DNA of 64,000 nt. It comes from Castellaniella sp049671645 (GTDB lineage Bacteria; Pseudomonadota; Gammaproteobacteria; Burkholderiales; Burkholderiaceae_B). Below, piece by piece: positions 19,001 to 26,461 of the stretch (the first letter of the stretch is position 1; every line of letters starts with the position of its first letter). The notes beneath the pieces are model-generated. The model worked only from the letters and a program-made list of their open reading frames with translations. It did no database searches and was not told the DNA's origin. The position numbers and the translations under genes are program-made. The stretch lies in contig NZ_JBATVG010000013.1 of the NCBI RefSeq assembly GCF_049671645.1, forward strand, positions 1-64,000, in the 5' to 3' direction.

Positions 19001-20000
19001 AGATCTGTTCCTGTTCAGCCCGCGACAGGCGGGCGTACAAGGGCAGCACCAGGGCGCCTGCCGGGTGACGCTTGCGCAGGGCCTCGGCGCATTCGCGGAT
19101 TTCCCGCTCGCCGGGCAGAAATACCAGCACGTCGCCCGGCCCGTGACGGGCGCATTCATCCACCCCATCGGCGACGGCGTCGACCAGGTCGCGTTCCTCA
19201 TCGCCGCGGCCTGCCGCCTGCGGTTCGGCCTCCGGGGCATCCGGGCGCACCGGGCGGTAGCGCAACTCGACCGGAAACAGGCGCCCCGAGACCTGGATGA
19301 CGGGCGCCGGCCGTTCGGCGGAACCGAAATGACGCGCGAAGCGGTCCGCATCGATAGTGGCCGAGGTGATGATCAGTTTCAGATCCCGGCGACGGGCCAG
19401 CAGGCGTTTCAGAAACCCCAGCAGGAAGTCGATGTTCAGGCTGCGTTCGTGGGCCTCGTCGATGATCAGGGTGTCGTAGCGGCGCAGCAAAGGGTCGCGT
19501 TGGGTTTCCGCCAGCAGGATGCCGTCGGTCATCAGCTTGATCGCGGTGGCAGGTCCGGTGCGTTCGCCAAAGCGGATCTGATAACCCACCCAATCGCCCA
19601 GCTCGGTGCGCAGCTCCTCGGCCACCCGCTGCGCCACCGAAGTGGCCGCCAGCCGGCGAGGCTGCGTGTGGCCGATCATGCCATGGCGGCCTCTCCCGAG
19701 TTCCAGGCAGATCTTGGGCAATTGCGTGGTTTTGCCCGATCCGGTTTCACCGCAGACGATGACGACCGGATGTTCCGCAATCGCCCGCGCGATTTCCTGG
19801 CGGCAGGCGCTGACGGGCAGATCCTCCGGGTAGGCGATGGCGGGCAGGGGACGGTCCCCCGCCCCGGCCGCCTGCGCATCGGGCGCCGGACCGGCGCGCC
19901 GACGACGACGCGACCCGCCCGGCGCCCCGGCGGACGAATCTCCCGCGGAGCGGGAGGCATGCGGGACGGAATCCGGGGGCTGTGATGGTTTTTCTGGCAA
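16098..20000 (-). CDS. hrpA: ATP-dependent RNA helicase HrpA
   Basis: DEAH-box RNA helicase of about 1300 residues, the length expected for full HrpA. With this start, Walker A GETGSGKT is at about 84-91, followed by the DEAH box (IIDEAHERSLN) and the QRAGRCGR motif VI of the second RecA-like domain. Helicase-associated, OB-fold and DUF3418-type C-terminal regions complete it. HrpA resolves stalled ribosomes and acts in mRNA metabolism. The start is uncertain: the frame is open to an ATG at 20150, but that would overlap the argA start and its -10 element on the other strand, so a TTG at 20000 is proposed. The N-terminal 75 or so residues are basic and low in complexity. Confidence 0.92.
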   Translation of the reverse strand: MPEKPSQPPDSVPHASRSAGDSSAGAPGGSRRRRRAGPAPDAQAAGAGDRPLPAIAYPEDLPVSACRQEIARAIAEHPVVIVCGETGSGKTTQLPKICLELGRGRHGMIGHTQPRRLAATSVAQRVAEELRTELGDWVGYQIRFGERTGPATAIKLMTDGILLAETQRDPLLRRYDTLIIDEAHERSLNIDFLLGFLKRLLARRRDLKLIITSATIDADRFARHFGSAERPAPVIQVSGRLFPVELRYRPVRPDAPEAEPQAAGRGDEERDLVDAVADGVDECARHGPGDVLVFLPGEREIRECAEALRKRHPAGALVLPLYARLSRAEQEQIFHPRGNTRRIVLATNVAETSLTVPGIRYVVDSGLARIKRYSWRSKVEQLRIEPISQASANQRAGRCGRLGPGVCIRLYAEQDFKQRPAFTDPEILRSSLAAVILRMKALRLDDVEAFPFVEPPTGRAVADGYQLLQELGALDEQNHLTPVGRSLAKLPVDPRVARMIFAAHEQQCLTEILVIASALSIQDPRDRPMQAREAADNAHAQFRDKQSEFLAWLKLWEWYGEQVAHKASQRKLVDQIRAKFLSPVRLREWHDTHVQLLTLAREQGWRLNQTPATREQIHMALLAGLLGNIGMKSDDANLYQGARDIRFAIHPGSPLQKKAGRWVLAAELVETTRLYARCVAQIDPVWVERAGAHLLKKAWSDPRWEKKAGQVVANERGTVYGLPVYTGRRVHYGRVDPKAAREIFIRDALVPGDIDSKLPFIAHNRKLIASIERLEHQSRRPDILVDDALIYAFYDQQIPADVSQTATLEAWVGTLDAQAAKRLNLNRDDLMQHDAAGVTTEVFPRRLQWAGAELAVDYHFEPGSPRDGMTLTVPLFALNQIDAARCEWLVPGMLKEKVHLLLKSLPQKLRRHCVPLPDYAAGFHDRWFERAADPGMGLLDAIIQDVWDQCQVRVQATDFKLETLPPHLFMNFKVIDEHGRMLSGGRSLDQLRAEHGRQAQASFQQVAARDRAAAQVLDHEGLTAWTFGALPELLEIQRGGQSLIGYPALRDRGESCDLDVFDDPQEARRVHADGLRRLFRLALREQVRYLEKNLPELTRMAMWYMDLGTQQELRDQLIDAAIGQACLMEPWPEDAESFARRCEEGRARLSLLAQELSRLASAVLQERAALQKKLPQAKPWPSAQQDIRLQMDALIGRGFIGGTPAEQLKHLPRYLKAAQMRIDKLREDPARDARLMAEMGPLITPWQRARAALKGAPDAQLDAFRWQLEELRVALFAQTLRTPFPVSVKRLQKSWSAMPR

Positions 20001-20096
20001 GACGATGATTTCCGCAAATGAGGCGCCGGGCGGCGCGGGGAACCGGCCTCGCAGGCCCCCTGTCGCCCAATCCCCCAGCAGGGGGCAATCCCTTAT

Positions 20097-20102
20097 TATA
20101 AT
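20097..20102 (+). promoter_or_regulatory. Putative -10 element for argA
   Basis: A perfect TATAAT lies 38 bp before the argA ATG at 20141. No good -35 is visible at 16-18 bp upstream; a CCCCC/GGGGG inverted repeat occupies that position (about 20072-20085) and might bind a regulator. This element argues against the longest possible divergent hrpA frame. Confidence 0.45.
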
Positions 20103-20140
20103 TTCGTGGTTCCGCCCAACCGTTGTCTGCGACATTTGCC

Positions 20141-21496
20141 ATGAATGCACCCGAGATCGACACCTATTCCGCTCAGGACGCCCCCGAATTCGCCCCCGCG
20201 CAATTCGTGCGATGGTTTCGCGAAGTCGCCCCCTATGTGCACGACTTCCGCGGCAAGACCTTCGTGGTGGCGCTGGGCGGCGAATTGATCGAAGACGGCG
20301 GCCTGGAAGCCCTGGTGGCGGACCTGTCGCTGCTGTCCGCCCTAGGCATCAAGCTGGTGCTGGTTCACGGATCCCGCCCGCAAGTCAACGAACAGTTGCG
20401 ACTGAAGGGCTACTCCACGCAATTCGGCCGGGGAACGGAACCCACCAGCCCCGAAGCCCTGGAGTGCGCCAAGGAAGCCGCCGGCGAAATCCGCCTGGAC
20501 ATCGAGGCCGCTTTCAGCCAGGGCCTGCCCAACACGCCGATGTCGCATGCCAAGATCCGCGTGATCTCGGGCAATTTCGTGACTGCCCGGCCGGTGGGCG
20601 TGATCGACGGCGTGGATTACAAGCGGACCGGCACCGTGCGCAAGCTGGACATCGACGCCATGCACAGCGTCATCAGCCAGGGCGCCATCGTATTGCTGTC
20701 CCCGCTGGGCTTTTCCCCCACAGGGGAAGCCTTCAACCTGGCCATGGAAGACCTGGCCACCAACGCAGCCGTGGCCCTGCGGGCGGAAAAGCTGATTTTC
20801 CTGACGCAGAACCGCACCGTGACGGAAACCGACGGGTCGGTGGACACCGAACTGGCCCGCAAGGACGCCGACGACCTGCTGGCCCAGAACGTGCTGGACG
20901 AAGACACCAGTGCCTTTTTGCGTCACGCCTCGCTGGCCGTCAAGCGCGGGGTGGCGCGGGCGCACCTGGTGCCCTACACCCTGGACGGCAGCATCCTGCT
21001 GGAAATCTTCACCCACGACGGGGTGGGCACCATGGTGGTGGAAGACACGCTGGAAGACCTGCGCCCGGCGCTGGCCGACGATGTCGGCGCCATCGTGCAG
21101 CTGATCGAGCCGCTGGAGGCCGACGGCACCCTGGTGCCGCGCGGCCGCGCCGTGATAGAGCGCGACGTGGAAAAATTCACGGTGCTGGAACACGACGGCG
21201 TCATCTACGGCTGCGTGTCGGTGATCCCCTATGTGAATGAAGGCATGGCCGAAATGGCCTGCCTGATCGTGCATCCCGAATGGCAGGGCACGGGCGACGG
21301 CGAAAAGCTGCTGCGCCATGCCGAAGCCACCGCTCGCAGCCAGGGCGCGCGGCGCCTGTTCGTCCTGACCACCCGCACCTCGCACTGGTTTCTGAAACGC
21401 GGTTTCGTGCAGGGCGGCGTGTCCGACCTGCCCCACGAAAAGCGGGCGCACTACAACCATTCCCGCAACAGCCTGGTATTCATCAAAAGGCTGTGA
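20141..21496 (+). CDS. argA: Amino-acid N-acetyltransferase (N-acetylglutamate synthase)
   Basis: First enzyme of arginine biosynthesis: acetyl-CoA plus glutamate gives N-acetylglutamate, in the cytoplasm. The 451-residue protein has the classical ArgA two-domain order: an amino-acid-kinase fold (about residues 20-290, with the KTFVVALGGELI strand and the VHGSRPQVN loop), which binds the arginine feedback inhibitor, and a C-terminal GNAT acetyltransferase domain (about 305-451). The ATG at 20141 is preferred to an in-frame TTG at 20123, which lies too close to the expected transcription start. It is followed after 31 bp by rmlB. Confidence 0.95.
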   Translation: MNAPEIDTYSAQDAPEFAPAQFVRWFREVAPYVHDFRGKTFVVALGGELIEDGGLEALVADLSLLSALGIKLVLVHGSRPQVNEQLRLKGYSTQFGRGTEPTSPEALECAKEAAGEIRLDIEAAFSQGLPNTPMSHAKIRVISGNFVTARPVGVIDGVDYKRTGTVRKLDIDAMHSVISQGAIVLLSPLGFSPTGEAFNLAMEDLATNAAVALRAEKLIFLTQNRTVTETDGSVDTELARKDADDLLAQNVLDEDTSAFLRHASLAVKRGVARAHLVPYTLDGSILLEIFTHDGVGTMVVEDTLEDLRPALADDVGAIVQLIEPLEADGTLVPRGRAVIERDVEKFTVLEHDGVIYGCVSVIPYVNEGMAEMACLIVHPEWQGTGDGEKLLRHAEATARSQGARRLFVLTTRTSHWFLKRGFVQGGVSDLPHEKRAHYNHSRNSLVFIKRL

Positions 21497-21527
21497 CGCC
21501 TGGCACCCGGCCCCACAGGAACCCAGC

Positions 21528-22613
21528 ATGAAGATCCTCGTCACCGGCGGCGCCGGATTCATCGGCTCGGCCCTGATCCGTCATCTGATCCAGGCCACCG
21601 GCCACGCGGTCGTCAACGTGGACAAACTGACCTACGCCGGCAACCTGGAATCGTTGGCAATCGTCGCCGACGACCCCCGCTATGCCTTTGAGCGCCTGGA
21701 CATCTGCGACTCGGCGGGACTGGACCGCGTCTTTGCCCGGCATGCGCCGGACGCAGTCATGCACCTGGCGGCCGAGTCCCACGTGGACCGCTCCATCGAC
21801 GGGCCGGCCGCCTTCGTGCAAACCAACCTGGTGGGAACGTATGCCCTGCTGGAATCCAGCCGCCGCCACTGGAACGGGATGGATGCCGAAGCCCGGCGCG
21901 CCTTCCGCTTCCATCACATTTCCACGGACGAGGTCTATGGCGACCTGGCGGAGACCGGTGGAATGTTCACGGAAACCACGGCCTATGCCCCCAGCTCTCC
22001 CTACTCCGCCAGCAAGGCGGGCTCGGACCATCTGGTCCGGGCCTGGCATCGCACCTATGGCCTGCCGGTGCTGGTGACGAACTGCTCGAACAATTACGGT
22101 CCCTGCCATTTCCCGGAAAAATTGATTCCGCTGGTGATCCTGAACGCCCTGGAGGGCAAACCCCTGCCCGTCTATGGCCAAGGGCTGCAGATCCGCGACT
22201 GGCTGTACGTCGAAGATCACGCCCGCGCCTTGCTGCGGGTGCTTGAGGCCGGCACGCCCGGCGACACCTACAACATCGGCGGCCACAACGAGCAGCGCAA
22301 CATCGACGTGGTCCAGGCGATCTGCTCGCTGCTGGAAGAACTGGCGCCGGAGCGCCCGGCCGGCGTGGCGCGCTATCGCGACCTGATCACGCACGTGGCG
22401 GACCGCCCAGGCCACGACCTGCGCTACGCCATCGACGCCGGAAAAATTCAGCGCGAACTGGGCTGGACGCCGCAGGAAACCTTCGCCAGCGGCCTGCGCA
22501 AGACCGTCCAATGGTACCTGGAGCACCGCGACTGGTGCAGCCGAGTGCGGGACGGCAGCTATCAGCGTCCGGGCCTGGGCGCGACGGCCGCGCATCCGGC
22601 CACGCCCGCCTGA
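21528..22613 (+). CDS. rfbB: dTDP-glucose 4,6-dehydratase
   Basis: Second step of dTDP-L-rhamnose synthesis, in the cytoplasm. The 361-residue extended SDR has the NAD-binding TGGAGFIGS motif at about residues 5-13, the STDEVYGDL active-site segment with catalytic Asp/Glu, and a YSASKAGSDH motif with the catalytic Tyr and Lys. Length matches RmlB. The stop overlaps the rmlD start by one base (TGATG). The partner genes rmlA and rmlC are not in this window, so the pathway must be completed elsewhere. Its place between argA and yggX is unusual. Confidence 0.95.
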   Translation: MKILVTGGAGFIGSALIRHLIQATGHAVVNVDKLTYAGNLESLAIVADDPRYAFERLDICDSAGLDRVFARHAPDAVMHLAAESHVDRSIDGPAAFVQTNLVGTYALLESSRRHWNGMDAEARRAFRFHHISTDEVYGDLAETGGMFTETTAYAPSSPYSASKAGSDHLVRAWHRTYGLPVLVTNCSNNYGPCHFPEKLIPLVILNALEGKPLPVYGQGLQIRDWLYVEDHARALLRVLEAGTPGDTYNIGGHNEQRNIDVVQAICSLLEELAPERPAGVARYRDLITHVADRPGHDLRYAIDAGKIQRELGWTPQETFASGLRKTVQWYLEHRDWCSRVRDGSYQRPGLGATAAHPATPA

Positions 22614-23638
22614 TGCCTGCCGCCCCCGCGCCCGCAGGCCCGCGCATCCTGGTGACGGGCGCGGACGGCCAACTGGGCCGGTCCCTGCAGGCCCTGGCCG
22701 CGCGGGACGACAGCGCCGCCTATGCCTTCGCCAACCGCGCGCAACTGGACATCACCGACGCCTCGGCCATCGAACGTTGGCTGGACGCGCGCCCGACCGA
22801 TTACCTGATCAACGCCGCCGCCTACACGGCTGTGGACCGCGCCGCTGCCGAGCCGGAGGCGGCCCTGGCCATCAATGCCCGCGCGCCCGGCCTGCTGGCC
22901 CGCGCTTGCGCGGCGCGCGACATCCGATTGCTGCACGTGTCCACCGACTATGTCTTCGACGGCACACTGGATCGCGCCTACCGCGAATCCGACGCGCCCT
23001 GCCCGCCGAACACCTACGGGCGCGGCAAATGGCTGGGAGAGCAGGCCATCCTAGAGACGACAGCCGACGCCGTGATTCTGCGCACCAGTTGGGTATTCAG
23101 CGCCTGGGGCGGCAATTTCGTGCGCACCATGCTGCGCCTGGGCGCGCAGCATGAGCGACTGCGGGTGATCGACGACCAGATCGGCGGACCGACCTGGGCC
23201 GGGCATCTGGCCTGTGTCCTGCATCGGCTGGCGCTGCGGTCCCGTGCCTGCGGGCCGGGCAACGGCGCGGCAGCGGCGCCCGCCGCACCTGTCCCACACC
23301 GGCCGTCACGGCAGCCCCACAGCGACGGGGCGACAGCGTCCACCGCATCTACGCGCATTCCCGGCGGGATCTATCATTTCTCGGGCGCTCCCTGGGTCAG
23401 CTGGCACGGATTCGCGCAGGAAATCTTCGCCCAGGCCCTGGAGCTTGGCCTGATCCAGCGCCTGCCCGCGGTCGAAGCCATCTCGTCGCGGGACTGGCCC
23501 GCCCCCGAACCCCGGCCTGCAAACAGCCGCCTGGATTGCACGCGGCTGGAAACGTTGCTGGGACCGCTGGAACGCGGCTGGCGAACCGGGCTGAGCGAGG
23601 TGCTGCGCGACTGGCAGGCCTCGTCCGGGCCCGTTTGA
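22613..23638 (+). CDS. rfbD: dTDP-4-dehydrorhamnose reductase with a low-complexity insert
   Basis: Last step of dTDP-L-rhamnose synthesis. The 341-residue SDR shows the NADP-binding GADGQLGRS motif near residues 17-25, STDYVFDG near 107-114 and YGRGK as the catalytic Tyr-x3-Lys. Family members are usually about 290-300 residues; the extra length is an alanine/proline/serine-rich stretch of roughly 40 residues (about 205-245), between the substrate-binding half and the IYHFSG strand. The reading frame stays open through it. The ATG at 22613 is fixed by overlap with the rmlB stop. Confidence 0.93.
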   Translation: MPAAPAPAGPRILVTGADGQLGRSLQALAARDDSAAYAFANRAQLDITDASAIERWLDARPTDYLINAAAYTAVDRAAAEPEAALAINARAPGLLARACAARDIRLLHVSTDYVFDGTLDRAYRESDAPCPPNTYGRGKWLGEQAILETTADAVILRTSWVFSAWGGNFVRTMLRLGAQHERLRVIDDQIGGPTWAGHLACVLHRLALRSRACGPGNGAAAAPAAPVPHRPSRQPHSDGATASTASTRIPGGIYHFSGAPWVSWHGFAQEIFAQALELGLIQRLPAVEAISSRDWPAPEPRPANSRLDCTRLETLLGPLERGWRTGLSEVLRDWQASSGPV

Positions 23639-23724
23639 GTCCGGAACGCACGCGTCGGCCTGGCATGGTCCCCTTGGGGCGCTGGCCCAAACCCGCCACC
23701 TCCGGCGCCCTACCGCCCAGCCGC

Positions 23725-23730
23725 TACAAT
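23725..23730 (+). promoter_or_regulatory. Putative -10 element for yggX
   Basis: TACAAT lies 38 bp before the yggX start, in the 129-bp gap after rmlD. The -35 region is weak. It suggests yggX can be transcribed independently of argA-rmlBD. Confidence 0.35.
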
Positions 23731-23767
23731 GGGCCCGTTGCCCACCTGAAGAGCGAGATCCCCGACC

Positions 23768-24040
23768 ATGGCCCGCATGATCCACTGCCACAAACTGAAC
23801 CGCGAGGCCCCCGGCCTGGACTACCCGCCCTATCCCGGCGACCTGGGGGTGCGCATCTGGCGGGAAATCTCCAAGGACGCCTGGGCCAAATGGCTGGACA
23901 TCCAGACCCGCCTGGTCAATGAAAACCATCTCAGCCTGGCCGACCCCGAAGCGCGGAAGTTCCTGGCCGACCGCATGAAGGCCTTTCTGTTCGAGGACCA
24001 GGACGTCGAAGCCCAGGGCTACACGCCGCCCTCGGCCTGA
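23768..24040 (+). CDS. yggX: Probable Fe(II)-trafficking protein YggX
   Basis: A 90-residue member of the YggX family, cytoplasmic proteins that protect iron-sulfur clusters from oxidative damage and are thought to help Fe(II) trafficking. It begins MIHCHKLNREAPGLD after three residues, including the family cysteine, and retains the YPGDLG, IWLDIQTRL-like and N-E-NHLSLADPEARKFL blocks. In related betaproteobacteria yggX often follows argA directly; here rmlB and rmlD stand between them. Confidence 0.95.
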   Translation: MARMIHCHKLNREAPGLDYPPYPGDLGVRIWREISKDAWAKWLDIQTRLVNENHLSLADPEARKFLADRMKAFLFEDQDVEAQGYTPPSA

Positions 24041-24130
24041 TCCCGCCGACTCCGGACGCGGCACGCCCCGCCGAGCAAACCGGCCTCCGGAAGTCGGGCC
24101 GTCACCGGTCATGCGGGCAAGGCCGTCCGA

Positions 24131-24697
24131 TCAAAGATATCGTCTGACCCGGCCGCAGTACTCAAGATACTCTTGGCCATAGTGACGCTTCAAGAAACGC
24201 TCTTCCAGCAGAACCTGCCGATGGAAAAGCCAGGTCGCCGCGCCGACATAGACCAGGAGGATCCAGTTCGGAAACACGAGGAACTGCCCCAGCACGATGA
24301 AAGCGAAACCGACATAAATGGGATTGCGGCTGAACGCGAAAATTCCGGTGGTGACGAGCTTGTCGGGATGATCGGCGTCGATGCCCACACGGAAACTCCG
24401 CCCGAAAGATACCAAGCTCCACAGCAACACGGCCAGGCCCGCCGCGCACAGGGCGACACCCGCCCAGGCGATCGGGTCTGATTCGAAAAATGCCTGCGTG
24501 CTGACCGCAGGCCAGCCGAACGCAGCGGCAAATACAAGATAAAAATAAAAGAAGGCAAACGGCGGGATCAGGAAGTCCCGTTTATCGAGCGCGCCGAATT
24601 TCAGGGCCCGCACCCCCGTCCTGCGCATCACGCAAGCACGAGTCAGCACCATCCCAAGCATGAGCACGATGGTCAGCGCGGCGAAGTATCTCTGCAT
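24131..24697 (-). CDS. Isoprenylcysteine carboxyl methyltransferase family membrane protein
   Basis: A 188-residue protein with about five hydrophobic segments and the C-terminal ICMT/PEMT signature: a TTGIFAFSRNPIYVG block near residues 118-132 and a LLEERFLKRHYGQEYLEYCGRVRRYL tail. Bacterial members are integral membrane methyltransferases whose substrates are mostly unknown. It stands alone, convergent with yggX and upstream-facing to the CGNR regulator, at the start of the accessory-looking segment. Confidence 0.82.
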   Translation of the reverse strand: MQRYFAALTIVLMLGMVLTRACVMRRTGVRALKFGALDKRDFLIPPFAFFYFYLVFAAAFGWPAVSTQAFFESDPIAWAGVALCAAGLAVLLWSLVSFGRSFRVGIDADHPDKLVTTGIFAFSRNPIYVGFAFIVLGQFLVFPNWILLVYVGAATWLFHRQVLLEERFLKRHYGQEYLEYCGRVRRYL

Positions 24698-24794
24698 GGC
24701 TTTTCCCGATGGGCAACGGAAACCGTGTTCCCATGATACTCACGGCCGGGGCTCAATCAACCGCGGAAGCGCTTCCTCCGGAGCCATCAAGGCC

Positions 24795-25391
24795 TCACGA
24801 AGCCGTGCCGCCTTCCTTTCGCCGTGCCCGAAACGCGGCCACTTTCATCCGATTGCCGCATACCGCCATGCTGCACCACCGCCGTCGGCGGGATTTCGTC
24901 TGATCGCAGAACAACATGGAACAGCCTTCGCCCTCGCATTGCCTCACCCGATCCAGCGGGCCGTCGGCCAGCAAGGTCGCCAGCGCTGCGGCCACCGGCT
25001 CCAGCAGGCTGGCGGCATCAGTGCCGCGCGGCCCCCTGACAATGGTGAAACGGGCGGATTGCCCGTCCCATTCAAGCTTCATGGATCGCCGCCCCTGCTC
25101 CAGGATCTGATTGACAAGAGACGCCCGCGCCTGCGTCCCGGCCAAGGCGGCGTCGAGCAGGGTTTTCGCATCGGCGCGCAGCCGGCGCGCCAAGGCCAGC
25201 AATCCGACGGGAGCCTCGGCTACGTCCGGCGCAGCAACCCCCGCCGACTTCAACCAATCCAGCACGTTGCGGTCGTCCGCGAAGCACTCGCGCGCCGCCT
25301 CGCCGCTTCCATACCGGGTGTTGATGAAATCGAGCGCCAGGTTGTCGGCGACGAAGAATGGCGCCGGGGCATCGGCAAGAGTCTTGTGCAT
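24795..25391 (-). CDS. CGNR zinc-finger transcriptional regulator (ABATE domain)
   Basis: A 198-residue protein with an N-terminal ABATE-type ligand-binding region (LALDFINTRYG near residues 18-28) and a C-terminal CGNR zinc finger: Cys152, Cys157, Cys173 and Cys178, the last in the CGNR tetrapeptide, followed by a basic tail. CGNR proteins are believed to be stress- or ligand-responsive DNA-binding regulators. It is divergently arranged with the alpha/beta hydrolase at 25488, and the 96-bp gap holds three copies of a repeated motif, so it most likely controls that gene and itself. Confidence 0.87.
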   Translation of the reverse strand: MHKTLADAPAPFFVADNLALDFINTRYGSGEAARECFADDRNVLDWLKSAGVAAPDVAEAPVGLLALARRLRADAKTLLDAALAGTQARASLVNQILEQGRRSMKLEWDGQSARFTIVRGPRGTDAASLLEPVAAALATLLADGPLDRVRQCEGEGCSMLFCDQTKSRRRRWCSMAVCGNRMKVAAFRARRKEGGTAS

Positions 25392-25399
25392 AGATCGTA

Positions 25400-25475
25400 T
25401 TGTAACCCCTTTAAATCAAGTTGACAGGTTATTCAAACGAAAGTAACCTCTCAAAATCAAATTAAGGGGTTACAA
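25400..25475. promoter_or_regulatory. Candidate operator cluster between CGNR regulator and hydrolase
   Basis: The AT-rich gap contains TTGTAACCCCTTTAA (25400-25414) and its near-perfect inverse TTAAGGGGTTACAA (25462-25475), plus a third copy GTAACCTCT at 25443-25451 in direct orientation. Copies one and three share a core of GTAACCyCT followed by AAATCAA. A plus-strand -35 TTGACA (25421-25426) with a weak -10 TAACCT (25444-25449) places the middle copy on the hydrolase promoter. The arrangement is what a divergent autoregulated repressor site would look like. Confidence 0.6.
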
Positions 25476-25487
25476 AGGAGTTGCTGC

Positions 25488-26435
25488 ATGACATCCACGA
25501 AACTGCTCGCAGCCACCGATCCGATCGGAGCGCCCATGGCCGGCGGGGCGCAGGCCGCCGACGCGCAAGCGGCGCCGCTCCGGGCCCATCACCGGTACGA
25601 ACAGGTGGGCGAGGTCAAGGTTTTCTACCGCGAGGCCGGCAGCCGCGACGATCCTGCGGTCCTGCTGCTGCATGGATTCCCGACCTCGTCGTTCATGTAT
25701 CGCAATCTGATTCCCCTGCTGGCGGACCGCTACCACGTGATCGCGCCGGACCTGCCCGGCTTCGGCCTGACCCAGGCGCCTGAAGACGGGCGGTACGCAT
25801 ACACGTTCGAGCAGTTGGCCAAGACGATGGAACGCTTCACCGAACTACTGCGGCTGGACCGGTATGCCATTCAGGTCTTCGACTACGGCGCGCCGGTAGG
25901 CTGGCGCCTGGCCACGGCGCACCCCGAACGCATCAGCGCCATCATTTCCCAGAATGGCAATGCCTACGAAGAAGGCCTGTCCAACGGTTGGATGCCGATC
26001 CGGGAATACTGGAGGCACCCCTCGCCCGAGAACCGGGCAGCGGTGCGCGAGTTCATGAAACCCGCCGCACTGAAGTGGCAATACACGCACGGCGTCGGAG
26101 ACGAAAGCCTGATCGCGCCCGAAACCTATATTCTCGACGCGGCAATGATGGCCAGCCCGGGCAACCTCGACATCCAGCTCGACCTGATCCTGGACTACGC
26201 CAGCAACGTCGCGCAGTATCCGCAATACCAGGCCTACTTCCGCCAGCGCCAGCCGCCGCTGCTGGCGGTATGGGGCGAAAACGATCCCTTCTTCCTGCCG
26301 GCCGGGGCGCAGGCCTGGAAGCGCGACCTCCCCAACGCCGAGGTCCGGTTCTACGACACCGGCCATTTCGCCCTGGAAACCCATGCGGCGGAGATCGGCG
26401 CGGCGATCCGGGCCTTTCTTGACCGGAACCTATAA
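25488..26435 (+). CDS. Alpha/beta hydrolase, epoxide hydrolase/haloalkane dehalogenase-like
   Basis: A 315-residue alpha/beta-fold hydrolase. The oxyanion motif HGFP is at 62-65. The nucleophile position is Asp132 in VFDYGAPVGW, not serine, which places it with epoxide hydrolases and dehalogenases. The acid lies in the WGENDPFF segment and the base histidine in GHFALETH near residue 293. The first 35 residues are an Ala-rich extension; an Ala/Gly stretch there might be a weak signal, but this is unclear. GGAG lies seven bases before the ATG. Likely induced through the CGNR regulator. The substrate is unknown. Confidence 0.85.
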   Translation: MTSTKLLAATDPIGAPMAGGAQAADAQAAPLRAHHRYEQVGEVKVFYREAGSRDDPAVLLLHGFPTSSFMYRNLIPLLADRYHVIAPDLPGFGLTQAPEDGRYAYTFEQLAKTMERFTELLRLDRYAIQVFDYGAPVGWRLATAHPERISAIISQNGNAYEEGLSNGWMPIREYWRHPSPENRAAVREFMKPAALKWQYTHGVGDESLIAPETYILDAAMMASPGNLDIQLDLILDYASNVAQYPQYQAYFRQRQPPLLAVWGENDPFFLPAGAQAWKRDLPNAEVRFYDTGHFALETHAAEIGAAIRAFLDRNL

Positions 26436-26461
26436 CGCCGCGATCAAGGGTCGCGCCGGAT

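Noticed and set aside
12633..19985. A 2450-codon open frame on the plus strand
   Set aside because: It runs antisense to dnaE and hrpA, which carry full family motifs. GC-rich codon bias leaves the opposite frame open; the translation is Gly/Gln/His/Arg-rich with no domain.
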